DNA of 8,459 bases from Verrucomicrobiota bacterium (GTDB lineage Bacteria; Verrucomicrobiota; Verrucomicrobiia; Verrucomicrobiales; DEV007): the NCBI GenBank assembly GCA_027618625.1, contig JAQCER010000099.1, positions 1 through 8,459 of the forward strand, given 5' to 3'. The notes below the pieces were generated by a model, which searched no databases, was not told where the DNA came from, and worked only from the letters and a program-made list of their open reading frames with translations. The translations under genes were made by a program, and so were the position numbers. Below, piece by piece: positions 1 through 6,512 of this stretch. Every line of letters begins with the position of its first letter. Position 1 is the first letter of the stretch.

Positions 1-776
1 CTTGGTGCGGCGAAGTTTAGCGCCCGCGGAATGGTGTGAGGATGCTTGACCAAGGCTTCGATGTACGACAGGTAGCCGCTGAGCGGCTCCAGTACATGCT
101 GCCACGGTCGAGTAGCATTTGGGTATCGTAATTTGAGCGGCGATCCGCTGCGCCTAGCGCGCACGATGTCGGGGATCAATCGATTCACGCTGAAATCGCC
201 GCCGCCAATCACATTTCCCGCGCGAGCTGTTGCCACTGCCGTAGTGGGTTCGAAAAAACTGTGGGCCCAGCTACTTGTCACGATCTCCTGACAGGCTTTC
301 GACGCGCTGTACGGATCAGCGCCGCCCAGCGGATCCGACTCCTTGAACGGTATTCCTGTGTTATCGTTGCGGTAGCACTTGTCACTTGTGACAACCAGAA
401 TAGCCACCAGATCTGACTCTTCACGCAGGGAATCCAGAAGGTTTGCAGTTCCCATAACGTTCGTTGACATCGTCGACTGAGGGTCTCGATAGCCTTCGTT
501 TACGATCGCCTGAGCTGCCATATGAATGACGATCTGTGGCCTCGCTTCGCGGACCGCTACGGTCAGCGCAGGCGCGTCGCAAACATCCACAGACACTGAC
601 GTCAACGAAGACCATGGCGATAATGCTTGATACATCGAGTCTGGCGCAGGGGCCAGCGAGAGGCCTACGCACTGCGCGCCGAGCCGCTGCATCCAAAGAG
701 ACATCCACGCGCCTTTGAAGCCAGTGTGCCCGGTGAGTAGTACACGCTTGTCGGCCCAAAATGCTCGATCGATCAC
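1..776 (-). CDS. rfbG: CDP-glucose 4,6-dehydratase, 3'-truncated by window edge
   Basis: Converts CDP-D-glucose to CDP-4-keto-6-deoxy-D-glucose with bound NAD; it is a cytoplasmic extended SDR. The 258 visible residues begin V(M)IDRAFWADKRVLLTGHTGFKG. The glycine motif G16-x-x-G19-x-x-G22 sits in the TGHTGFKG signature of this subfamily. The catalytic segment TSDKCY has T130, D132 and K133, followed by YSASK with Y156 and K160. RPWQHVLEPLSGYL (about residues 223-236) is also typical of RfbG. Family length is about 355-360 residues, so roughly the last 100 lie beyond base 1. I chose the GTG at 774-776 because it overlaps the rfbF stop as GTGA, has GGAAG five bases upstream (782-786), and gives the usual short N-terminus. 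A second GTG at 777-779 and a TTG at 786-788 are alternatives. With rfbF it forms the standard CDP-sugar entry pair. Confidence 0.95.
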   Translation of the reverse strand, partial: MIDRAFWADKRVLLTGHTGFKGAWMSLWMQRLGAQCVGLSLAPAPDSMYQALSPWSSLTSVSVDVCDAPALTVAVREARPQIVIHMAAQAIVNEGYRDPQSTMSTNVMGTANLLDSLREESDLVAILVVTSDKCYRNDNTGIPFKESDPLGGADPYSASKACQEIVTSSWAHSFFEPTTAVATARAGNVIGGGDFSVNRLIPDIVRARRSGSPLKLRYPNATRPWQHVLEPLSGYLSYIEALVKHPHTIPRALNFAAP

Positions 777-1546
777 CACATCTTCCAAGGAGCTGAGTTC
801 GAAGCCCAGAGGTTTTCGAGTACATTTTTCTCACGTAAGGTGTCCATGGGTTGCCAGTAGCCATCGTGGTAGTAACCGTTCAACTGCCCCTCCATCGCGA
901 GACGCGACAGCGGACCTTGCTCCCAGACGGTATCGTCATCTTCAATATAGTCCATGACCGCGGACTCACACACAAAGAACCCGCCGTTGATGCGTCCGCC
1001 TCCCCCGTCAGGTTTCTCCCGTACGCCGATAATGCGTCCTGATGCATCCGTATCAACGCTGCCGAATCGTCCTGGGGGGGAAACGACTGTCATGGTACAA
1101 AGTCGACCGCTTGCGACGTGGCTTTCAAGCAGCGCCCCGACATCGATGTCAGCCACGCCGTCACCGTAAGTCAGGCAGAATCGTTCGCCGTCATCGATGT
1201 GCTCGCCAACGCGCTTTATCCGCCCTCCAGTCATCGTGTGCAATCCGGTGTCAGTAACTCGTACAAACCACGGCTCGGCAACAGTGTTCTCCGTCGTCAC
1301 AGAGCGCTTGGCAACGTCCACCAGTACATCGCTGTTGTGGAGTACATAGTTGAAGAAATACTCCTTTATCAGATAGCCCTTGTAACCGGCGCAGATGATG
1401 AAATCATTGACGTCATACGCAGAGTAAATTTTCATGATGTGCCACAAGATGGGCCTGCCGCCAATTTCGATCAGTGGCTTCGGTTTCAGATGAGATTCCT
1501 CAGATATCCGGGTTCCGAGCCCGCCTGCAAGGATGATCGCCTTCAT
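773..1546 (-). CDS. rfbF: Glucose-1-phosphate cytidylyltransferase
   Basis: Makes CDP-glucose and pyrophosphate from CTP and glucose-1-phosphate, the first step of CDP-6-deoxy and CDP-3,6-dideoxy sugar synthesis; cytoplasmic. The 257-residue length matches the family. It shows the nucleotidyltransferase signature LAGGLGTR (6-13), the KPKP lysine motif (21-24) followed by IEIGG and RPILWHIMK, YGDG with the metal-binding aspartate D129, PPGRFG (157-162), REKPD (176-180) and WQPMDTLRE (231-239). This pattern is typical of RfbF rather than of the dTTP- or UTP-using enzymes. The ATG shares one base with the preceding Nudix stop (TAATG), and GGAG lies eight bases upstream (1555-1558). The stop overlaps the rfbG start by four bases. 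A C7 run on the coding strand falls in the PPGRFG codons. Confidence 0.96.
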   Translation of the reverse strand: MKAIILAGGLGTRISEESHLKPKPLIEIGGRPILWHIMKIYSAYDVNDFIICAGYKGYLIKEYFFNYVLHNSDVLVDVAKRSVTTENTVAEPWFVRVTDTGLHTMTGGRIKRVGEHIDDGERFCLTYGDGVADIDVGALLESHVASGRLCTMTVVSPPGRFGSVDTDASGRIIGVREKPDGGGGRINGGFFVCESAVMDYIEDDDTVWEQGPLSRLAMEGQLNGYYHDGYWQPMDTLREKNVLENLWASNSAPWKMW

Positions 1547-2043
1547 TACGAGGTCTCCACTCTCAAGGTTCCGCGCTCGTCCTTGAACTGATGGGGAAAG
1601 CGATCACGTTTACAATGCAGATACAGAGCGAACCGGTCATAAGGGGTGATCATCGGGTCATCCACAACTCGCGCAGGGCTAAAGAAATCAAAGCCCTGCC
1701 CTTCCCCAAGGCGAATCCGCGAGCAAGACTCCGTGACAAGATGGACCTCATAGTAGCGTCTGAAGAAATCTCCTTGACCTAAACCAAATAAGGAGAAGTC
1801 CAGGCTGAGTAGCGGAGTCACCTCCGCAATCGCAATGCCAAGTTCTTCTGTCAACTCGCGGCGAATGGCCTCGTTTGGTGTCTCCCCGTCGTCGACGGCG
1901 CCACCGAAACAGCCCCAGTGATTTGGATACCATATTCCCGGTATATCGTCCCGGTGCTGCAAAAGGTAGCGGCCATCGTCACTAATGATGATCGCTGCTA
2001 CCGCATTGCTGCACGATAACACAGTATCGTCTTCGCTCAGCAT
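1546..2043 (-). CDS. Nudix hydrolase
   Basis: Predicted Mg-dependent hydrolase of a nucleoside diphosphate linked to another group; the substrate is unknown. From the ATG at 2041-2043 the protein has 165 residues. A complete 23-residue Nudix box (GX5EX7REUXEEXGU) runs from G48 to I70, with E54, R62, E63, E66 and E67 all present, so it looks catalytically competent. The preceding stretch NHWGCFGG (41-48) is the usual strand into the box. It is not a GDP-mannose mannosyl hydrolase of the Gmm type, which has an altered box. A TTG at 2074-2076 would extend it by 11 residues into the upstream gene. I prefer the ATG because it starts two bases after the upstream stop and has GGAG nine bases upstream (2053-2056). 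Inference from context: it may remove dead-end or surplus CDP-sugar, or control flux. Confidence 0.87.
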   Translation of the reverse strand: MLSEDDTVLSCSNAVAAIIISDDGRYLLQHRDDIPGIWYPNHWGCFGGAVDDGETPNEAIRRELTEELGIAIAEVTPLLSLDFSLFGLGQGDFFRRYYEVHLVTESCSRIRLGEGQGFDFFSPARVVDDPMITPYDRFALYLHCKRDRFPHQFKDERGTLRVETS

Positions 2044-2045
2044 CC

Positions 2046-2807
2046 TCAGGTTCTCCGCAGGTATGCGGAGGGCCAACCGGTGATTTCATGCTCCAGTCCA
2101 CTTTCATTAAACTGCCACGCCGGGTGTCCGAGAATGAATTCCGGGTGGGTCGCCGCAAAGGCTTCCGCTGCATTAGCTGGGTTGTCATCGATCCAGTCTT
2201 TCTTCCCGAGCGGTGTATCAGCGACCTCGCGCATGATGCCATCGGTCGCGACGATATATGAGCCAGATGTTATGAACGGGGCGTAATTTTCAAGTTCATT
2301 GGCCACGTGTGCGTATGAATGATCAGAATCCAGGACAACGAGGACACAGTCGTCTGGCCGGATCAATGCCCGCACCTGTTCGACAATCTCCGGGGCGGTA
2401 GAACTGCCCTCGATCAAGGTAATCATTGGCCACATGCAATGCTCTTCAATGGCTTTGCGATTGTGCGGGCGAATTTCGATATCCACACCAATCACTTGCC
2501 GACCTTTGCCCATTGCTTTCATCAACGAGGCACAGTAGACAAGCGAGCCGCCATGTGCGACACCGGTTTCCACGATAATGTCGGGCCGGACATCGCAAAC
2601 TATCTCTTGGAAGCGGATCATGTCTTCGGGATGTTGAATAACAGGTCGGCCCATCCACGTAAATGTGTATGAATATTTCTGATTCCAGCTAAGCTTCATC
2701 CAGATGCTGGAAACGGCTTCGAAAGCCTCACGACTATAGAGGTCAATGGACGCATTACCGTCAAATGAAATAGTCGCTTTATCTGTATCTATTAGTATTT
2801 GTGCCAT
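2046..2807 (-). CDS. CmcI/rhamnosyl O-methyltransferase-family SAM methyltransferase
   Basis: A 253-residue protein of the family often annotated as cephalosporin hydroxylase (CmcI, PF04989), which also includes the mycobacterial rhamnosyl O-methyltransferases. These are SAM- and Mg-dependent class I methyltransferases. Visible elements are the SAM-binding loop ETGVAHGGSLVYCASLM (80-96), VIGVDIEIRPHNR (105-117) containing the strand-end acid, and VLDSDHSYAHV (158-168), where D160 and D162 are likely metal ligands. ATDG (187-190) supplies another candidate acidic ligand. The C-terminal WQFNESGLEHEITGWPSAYL closes the domain. Hydroxylase activity is not implied; in a sugar operon O-methylation of a 6-deoxyhexose, free or glycan-bound, is the natural reading. 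The ATG is preceded only by a weak GAAG-like Shine-Dalgarno in a 29-base gap. Confidence 0.87.
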   Translation of the reverse strand: MAQILIDTDKATISFDGNASIDLYSREAFEAVSSIWMKLSWNQKYSYTFTWMGRPVIQHPEDMIRFQEIVCDVRPDIIVETGVAHGGSLVYCASLMKAMGKGRQVIGVDIEIRPHNRKAIEEHCMWPMITLIEGSSTAPEIVEQVRALIRPDDCVLVVLDSDHSYAHVANELENYAPFITSGSYIVATDGIMREVADTPLGKKDWIDDNPANAAEAFAATHPEFILGHPAWQFNESGLEHEITGWPSAYLRRT

Positions 2808-2836
2808 CAGGCTTCACTGCTCTATTAAAATTCAAA

Positions 2837-3748
2837 CTACGCAAGGTTCGTGATCATGTCGTGCAACCCTTGCTCGAAAGATAGCGTGTTCCGCCAGCTG
2901 AGCTCGTCTCGTAATCGACCCACGTCAGCGACAATTGAATCCGGGTCATCGCTGGAGCGCTCCACCGCGCCAAATTTTATGTCACATGATGAGCCCATGA
3001 TCGTTCGCACTTGCTCGGCGACGCTTCTAAGGGTGCGGGCATCTCCTGTGCCGAGATTGATTGGCCCTTGTACATCGACGTTTCGCGCCAGTCGACAAAT
3101 TGCGTCGGCAATGTCGCTGACATGGATAAAGTCGCGGATTTGCGAACCATCGCTCATCTCGAACATGGCGTTATGGCGAAGCGCTTTAAGTAGGCTAGGC
3201 AAGAATTGCTGCGGCGGCGCGCCCGGCCCGTAAGGAAAGAAGATCCGCGCCCAGGCAGCACTGAATCCATAAAGTTTGGCACAGCCCATCAATGCGAATC
3301 CGGCCGCAGCCTTGCATGACCCGTACACGGTTGTCGGCAAGGTAGGGGTGTCGAGTTCGCCAAGCCGGCTGCGTCCAAACTGGTACTCAGCACAGGTCCC
3401 TATCCCAATGGCCCTTTGGCCACCGTGGCGACCGAATGCGTTGAACAGCTCGATGCTCGCCTGCACCATCTGCAAATTCTCTTTCGCGTGCCAGAACTTT
3501 CCATGAGCGACGTACCAAGCGCAGTGCACCAAATGGGTCGGGGCCACATCGTGGATGAGGGTCTCGATAGACGCCGAGTCCATCAAATCCCCTAGATGCC
3601 ACTGCACACCCACATCCGCCATTTCTTGGGGTTCTCTCGACACAGCATGCACAGTGAAGCCAGCACACATCAACGCGGGCAAACACTCACGACCAAGAAA
3701 GCCGCTGGCCCCTGTCAGTAGGAGGGTGTTCGGCTGCTTAGACGACAT
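2837..3748 (-). CDS. NAD(P)-dependent SDR, probable NDP-4-keto-sugar reductase/epimerase
   Basis: Extended short-chain dehydrogenase/reductase of 303 residues from the ATG at 3746-3748. It has the nucleotide-binding motif TGASGFLG (12-19, G13/G16/G19), the GTCAEY segment (117-122) with T118 in the catalytic Ser/Thr position, and the YGSCK active site with Y142 and K146. FFPYGPG (170-176) and RDFIHVSDIADAI (205-217) are typical of sugar-nucleotide members. The GTCAEY variant is familiar from CDP-abequose synthase-like 4-ketoreductases. With rfbF/rfbG and an RmlC-like epimerase nearby, final reduction of the 4-keto group is the likely role (inference). The frame stays open upstream to 3820, but that would overlap the epimerase by over 80 bases and add about 24 residues unlike an SDR start. 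The chosen ATG overlaps the epimerase stop by 11 bases. Its Shine-Dalgarno is weak. Confidence 0.85.
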   Translation of the reverse strand: MSSKQPNTLLLTGASGFLGRECLPALMCAGFTVHAVSREPQEMADVGVQWHLGDLMDSASIETLIHDVAPTHLVHCAWYVAHGKFWHAKENLQMVQASIELFNAFGRHGGQRAIGIGTCAEYQFGRSRLGELDTPTLPTTVYGSCKAAAGFALMGCAKLYGFSAAWARIFFPYGPGAPPQQFLPSLLKALRHNAMFEMSDGSQIRDFIHVSDIADAICRLARNVDVQGPINLGTGDARTLRSVAEQVRTIMGSSCDIKFGAVERSSDDPDSIVADVGRLRDELSWRNTLSFEQGLHDMITNLA

Positions 3749-4274
3749 TTGGGTAGCTCGCATCCCGGGGACTGAGTTGTGGGGAGGTACAAGGCCACGA
3801 TATGCCGAAGGCCTCATCATCCCATCGCACCCCCGCTGCGGCCTCCGGGCAATAGTTTTCGTTCATGTAGTAAAGAACCGTGGAATGTTCTTCGATCGAG
3901 CAAAATCCGTGCGCAAAACCCTTAGGGATGTACAGGCTCAAGCCGTTTTGTTCACTGAGTTCAACACTGAACCATTGTCGGTGGGTCGGTGCCTCGGGTC
4001 GAAGGTCCAGCGCGACGTCGTAGATGGCCCCACTGGTGCATCGGACCAGCTTGTCCTCCGCGTAGGGCGCGCACTGGTAGTGCATGCCGCGCAGCGTATG
4101 TTTTTCCACGTTGGACGACACACTACACTGCGTGACTTCGAAATAGATACCGTGCTCCGCGAGCGTATCGCGGCAAAAACTACGAAAGAAAGTTCCACGC
4201 TCATCGGTGTGGCATGTGGGCCGCAGAAGGACCAGTCCAGGTAATGGCGTCGATTCCGCCGTCAGTCCAGCCAT
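3738..4274 (-). CDS. RmlC-like NDP-4-keto-6-deoxysugar 3,5-epimerase (cupin)
   Basis: A 178-residue cupin of the RmlC/RfbC family, matching the usual length of about 180. These enzymes epimerise C3 and/or C5 of a 4-keto-6-deoxy-NDP-hexose. Visible are DERGTFFRSF (24-33), TLRGMHYQ (60-67) with catalytic base H65, YDVALDLR (85-92), IPKGFAHGF (116-124) and VRWDDEAFGI (149-158). By eye alignment to Salmonella RmlC, H65, Y135 and D171 correspond to H63, Y133 and D170, so both the His-Asp dyad and the catalytic tyrosine appear to be kept. No rmlA or rmlB accompanies it. Its substrate is therefore probably the CDP-4-keto sugar from RfbF/RfbG, possibly in C-methylated form (inference). The ATG has AGGAG six bases upstream (4281-4285), overlapping the stop of the preceding methyltransferase gene. 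Confidence 0.93.
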   Translation of the reverse strand: MAGLTAESTPLPGLVLLRPTCHTDERGTFFRSFCRDTLAEHGIYFEVTQCSVSSNVEKHTLRGMHYQCAPYAEDKLVRCTSGAIYDVALDLRPEAPTHRQWFSVELSEQNGLSLYIPKGFAHGFCSIEEHSTVLYYMNENYCPEAAAGVRWDDEAFGISWPCTSPQLSPRDASYPNVV

Positions 4275-4283
4275 CGCTAACTC

Positions 4284-5564
4284 CTACGTCGCTCGTGTCG
4301 ACGGCATGTTGATGACTTGCGGACTCGGTATCGGGCGAATGAACTGGCCGCCTGCATCGAGGAAATCAGCTTGTTGACGCAGGATCTCCTCGGCAAAGTT
4401 CCAGGTAAGCAGAAGTACATAGTCTGGCTTTCGCGACAGAAGTTCGCTGGGCGATAAGATTGGCAAGTGCGTTCCGGGAGAGAAACGGTCCTGTTTGACT
4501 GTGGAGCGATCAACTATGAAGTCGATGAGCTCCGAGCCGATGCCCATGAAGTTCAGTAAGGTTGAGCCTTTTGCCGACGCACCATAGGCGGCGATCGAAC
4601 GGCCTTGTGTCTTAAATTCGCGCAGCAATGCGAGCAGATCGTGTTTGCATTGCATGACTCGCTCGGAAAAATTCGCGTAGTACTCGGGCGATGTAACACC
4701 GACGTCGTTTTCGAGTTGCAAACACATCGCGACCGACTTGTTAACAGGTCTTGCTCGTGGATGGCCAGCGAAGATGCGCAAGGATCCTCCGTGGGTAGGG
4801 ATTTTTTCCACATTGAAAATCTGAAGTTGTGCTTGAGAAAACAGCTGGTCCAGTGCGGTGAGCGAGAAGTAGCAAAGGTGCTCGTGGTAGACGGTATCGA
4901 ACTCGCAGTTTTCCATGAATTCACGAAGATATGGCACTTCAATCGAGGCGATTCCGCTGGGCTTGAGTAGACATTGAATCCCTGCGACGAAATCCTTTAA
5001 TCCTGGCACGTGCGCCAGTACGTTGTTGGCATGGAAGACATCCGCGCGGCCAGCGTCAGCAACAATAGACTGCGCTTCGGCCAGGCCAAAGAATTCAACG
5101 CGCGTACGAACGCCATGCCGGCGTGCCTCATCGGCGACGTTCTGCGACGGCTCTACGCCGATCACCGGCACACCGTGGCGAAGGTATTGTCTCAACAGAT
5201 AACCGTCATTGCTGGCGGCTTCGACGACCAAGGAATGTTCACCCAAGTGACAGCGTTCGACAACCTGGTCCGCAAGCACGCTCGCCGCCGCAACGAAACT
5301 TTCAGAAAACGATGAGAAGTAGGGGTAGTCGGTGAATAGAACTCGGGGATCGACTGTTTCATTGATCTGCAAAAGACTGCATTCAGGGCAGAACGCGAGA
5401 CTCAGCGGAAATCGCTGTTCTGCATCAAAATCATCAGGCGTTGATAGAAGCGCGTTGGCGAGCGGCGTTGATCCATAGTTCAACACCGGTACTAAAGCGG
5501 TATTCTCACACAGCCGGCAACGGTCGATAATTTCTAACTGCGAACTAGCAACAGTGTCGCTCAA
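4284..5564 (-). CDS. Sugar C-methyltransferase (TylC3/NovU/TcaB9-type)
   Basis: A 426-residue SAM-dependent C-methyltransferase with the three-part layout of the deoxysugar C3-methyltransferases. An N-terminal zinc-binding domain has CRLC (C16, C19) and CPEC (C59, C62). The central Rossmann domain has VVEAASNDGYLL (113-124) and GVEPS (136-140). The active-site segment YHEHLCYFS has Y216, E218 and H219, which match the catalytic Tyr/His of TcaB9. The C-terminal domain contains AAYGASAKGSTLLNF (335-349). Known members methylate C3 of an NDP-4-keto-6-deoxysugar, creating a branched sugar such as mycarose or noviose precursors. Here the likely acceptor is the CDP-4-keto-6-deoxyhexose from RfbF/RfbG. 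The start is a TTG at 5562-5564. No ATG lies in frame before about residue 200, and an exceptionally good GGGGAGG sits five bases upstream. Confidence 0.93.
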   Translation of the reverse strand: MSDTVASSQLEIIDRCRLCENTALVPVLNYGSTPLANALLSTPDDFDAEQRFPLSLAFCPECSLLQINETVDPRVLFTDYPYFSSFSESFVAAASVLADQVVERCHLGEHSLVVEAASNDGYLLRQYLRHGVPVIGVEPSQNVADEARRHGVRTRVEFFGLAEAQSIVADAGRADVFHANNVLAHVPGLKDFVAGIQCLLKPSGIASIEVPYLREFMENCEFDTVYHEHLCYFSLTALDQLFSQAQLQIFNVEKIPTHGGSLRIFAGHPRARPVNKSVAMCLQLENDVGVTSPEYYANFSERVMQCKHDLLALLREFKTQGRSIAAYGASAKGSTLLNFMGIGSELIDFIVDRSTVKQDRFSPGTHLPILSPSELLSRKPDYVLLLTWNFAEEILRQQADFLDAGGQFIRPIPSPQVINMPSTRAT

Positions 5565-5569
5565 CGTAA

Positions 5570-5576
5570 CCTCCCC
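5570..5576 (-). promoter_or_regulatory. Strong Shine-Dalgarno for the TTG-initiated C-methyltransferase
   Basis: On the minus strand this reads GGGGAGG, five bases before the TTG at 5562-5564. It is the strongest ribosome binding site in the window and decides an otherwise unusual start. It lies in the 33-base gap after the transketolase C-terminal gene. Confidence 0.8.
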
Positions 5577-5597
5577 AACCGATTGTCGCAGATCAGC

Positions 5598-6512
5598 CTA
5601 AATTCCGAGAGCCGCCAATATCTTTGGAGTACTCAATCCGTGCGCATCCAAAATGGCAGCGTGATCGCCGTAGTGGTGGATAAACTCGTCTTTGAGCGAG
5701 AAAGTGTGAACCTGACAGGTCGCGCCGTGCTCGAATCCAAGGCGCTTCACATTCACACCGAGTGAGCCGGTAGGCGTTGTCTCTTCTATGACGATCACGG
5801 TCTTGTGATTGGCCATTGCCTCGACGATTGCCGCTTCATCAAGCGGCTTTGGCGTGTGCACGGAGCACAGAGAGACACTCGCGCCGCGCTCTGTATATCG
5901 ATCGGCGACGTCTTGACCGAGCTTTAGCACCGGACCATATCCAAGAATGCAGACATCAGTGCCGCGGCGCAGGTACCGAAGCTTACCGAACTCCCAATCT
6001 TCTGCCCTTTCTGTCAAGTCTGGTTCGCCGGCCTTACCGAGGCGTAAATAAACAGGACCTTCTTGTTGTTGTGCACACCAACGTGTGGCCGCACGTGTTT
6101 CGGCCGGATCGCACGGCGCAATGATGCGCATATTCGGGATGGAGGAGGCGATACCGATGTCTTCCATCGCGTGGTGGGTGCTACCAAGGGTCGAGTAAGT
6201 GACGCCGCCGCCAATGCCGACGATCGTGACCGGCAGATTCTGGTAACAAAGATCATCGCGCACGAATTCAAACGGGCGATACAGCGCAAACGTCGCGATG
6301 GTGTAAGCGAAGGGGCGCATACCGCGTTGAACCATGCCCGCGCACATGCCGATCATGATCTGTTCAGCGACACCGGTATTGATAAAGCGTTCCGGAAACT
6401 CAGTTCGGAATTTAGCGATTGAACCGGCCGGCGAGATGTCGGCGACGACAATGGCAATGCGCTCGTCTTCGACCCCAATCTTGTAGAACTCATCTGCGAA
6501 AGTGTTTCTCAT
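5598..6512 (-). CDS. Split transketolase, C-terminal subunit (Pyr/C-terminal domains)
   Basis: A 304-residue homologue of the pyrimidine-binding and C-terminal domains of transketolase / 1-deoxyxylulose-5-phosphate synthase. ThDP activation needs the conserved glutamate, here E50 in FINTGVAEQIMIGMCAGM (43-60). The loop GVTYSTLGSTHHAMEDIG (103-120) carries H113 and H114, as expected in this family. The C-terminal domain runs from about residue 185, with CILGYGPVL at 188-196. It should pair with the adjacent N-terminal subunit to form a heteromeric enzyme that moves a two-carbon ketol unit. The ATG overlaps the preceding stop as ATGA and has AAGGAG seven bases upstream, which favours one-to-one coupled synthesis. 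Split transketolases occur in primary metabolism of some microbes, but the sugar-nucleotide setting suggests a dedicated role. Confidence 0.92.
   Translation of the reverse strand: MRNTFADEFYKIGVEDERIAIVVADISPAGSIAKFRTEFPERFINTGVAEQIMIGMCAGMVQRGMRPFAYTIATFALYRPFEFVRDDLCYQNLPVTIVGIGGGVTYSTLGSTHHAMEDIGIASSIPNMRIIAPCDPAETRAATRWCAQQQEGPVYLRLGKAGEPDLTERAEDWEFGKLRYLRRGTDVCILGYGPVLKLGQDVADRYTERGASVSLCSVHTPKPLDEAAIVEAMANHKTVIVIEETTPTGSLGVNVKRLGFEHGATCQVHTFSLKDEFIHHYGDHAAILDAHGLSTPKILAALGI

Noticed and set aside
330..344. 15-base identity with 7933-7947 (both encode KESDP on the minus strand)
   Set aside because: Both copies sit at the same place in homologous SDR enzymes, shortly before the YxxxK motif. 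Shared protein ancestry or chance codon identity explains it better than a DNA repeat element.
421..864. Minus-strand open frame of 147 codons overlapping the rfbF/rfbG junction
   Set aside because: It is out of frame with both rfbF and rfbG, which fully explain this region. The translation is rich in Arg/Ser/Cys without motifs.
1118..1591. Plus-strand open frame of 157 codons
   Set aside because: Antisense to rfbF across well-conserved motifs; no independent evidence of coding.
2044..2076. TTG start extending the Nudix protein by 11 residues
   Set aside because: The ATG two bases after the upstream stop has a suitable GGAG and gives a normal Nudix N-terminus.
3749..3820. Longer N-terminus for the SDR at 2837-3748
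   Set aside because: It would add 24 residues with no SDR character and overlap the epimerase by more than 80 bases. The ATG at 3746-3748 places the TGASGFLG motif at the expected distance.
3555..4244. Plus-strand open frame of 229 codons
   Set aside because: It lies antisense to the epimerase and the start of the SDR, both of which have clear family motifs. The translation shows no recognisable domain, so it is a shadow of GC-rich coding on the other strand.
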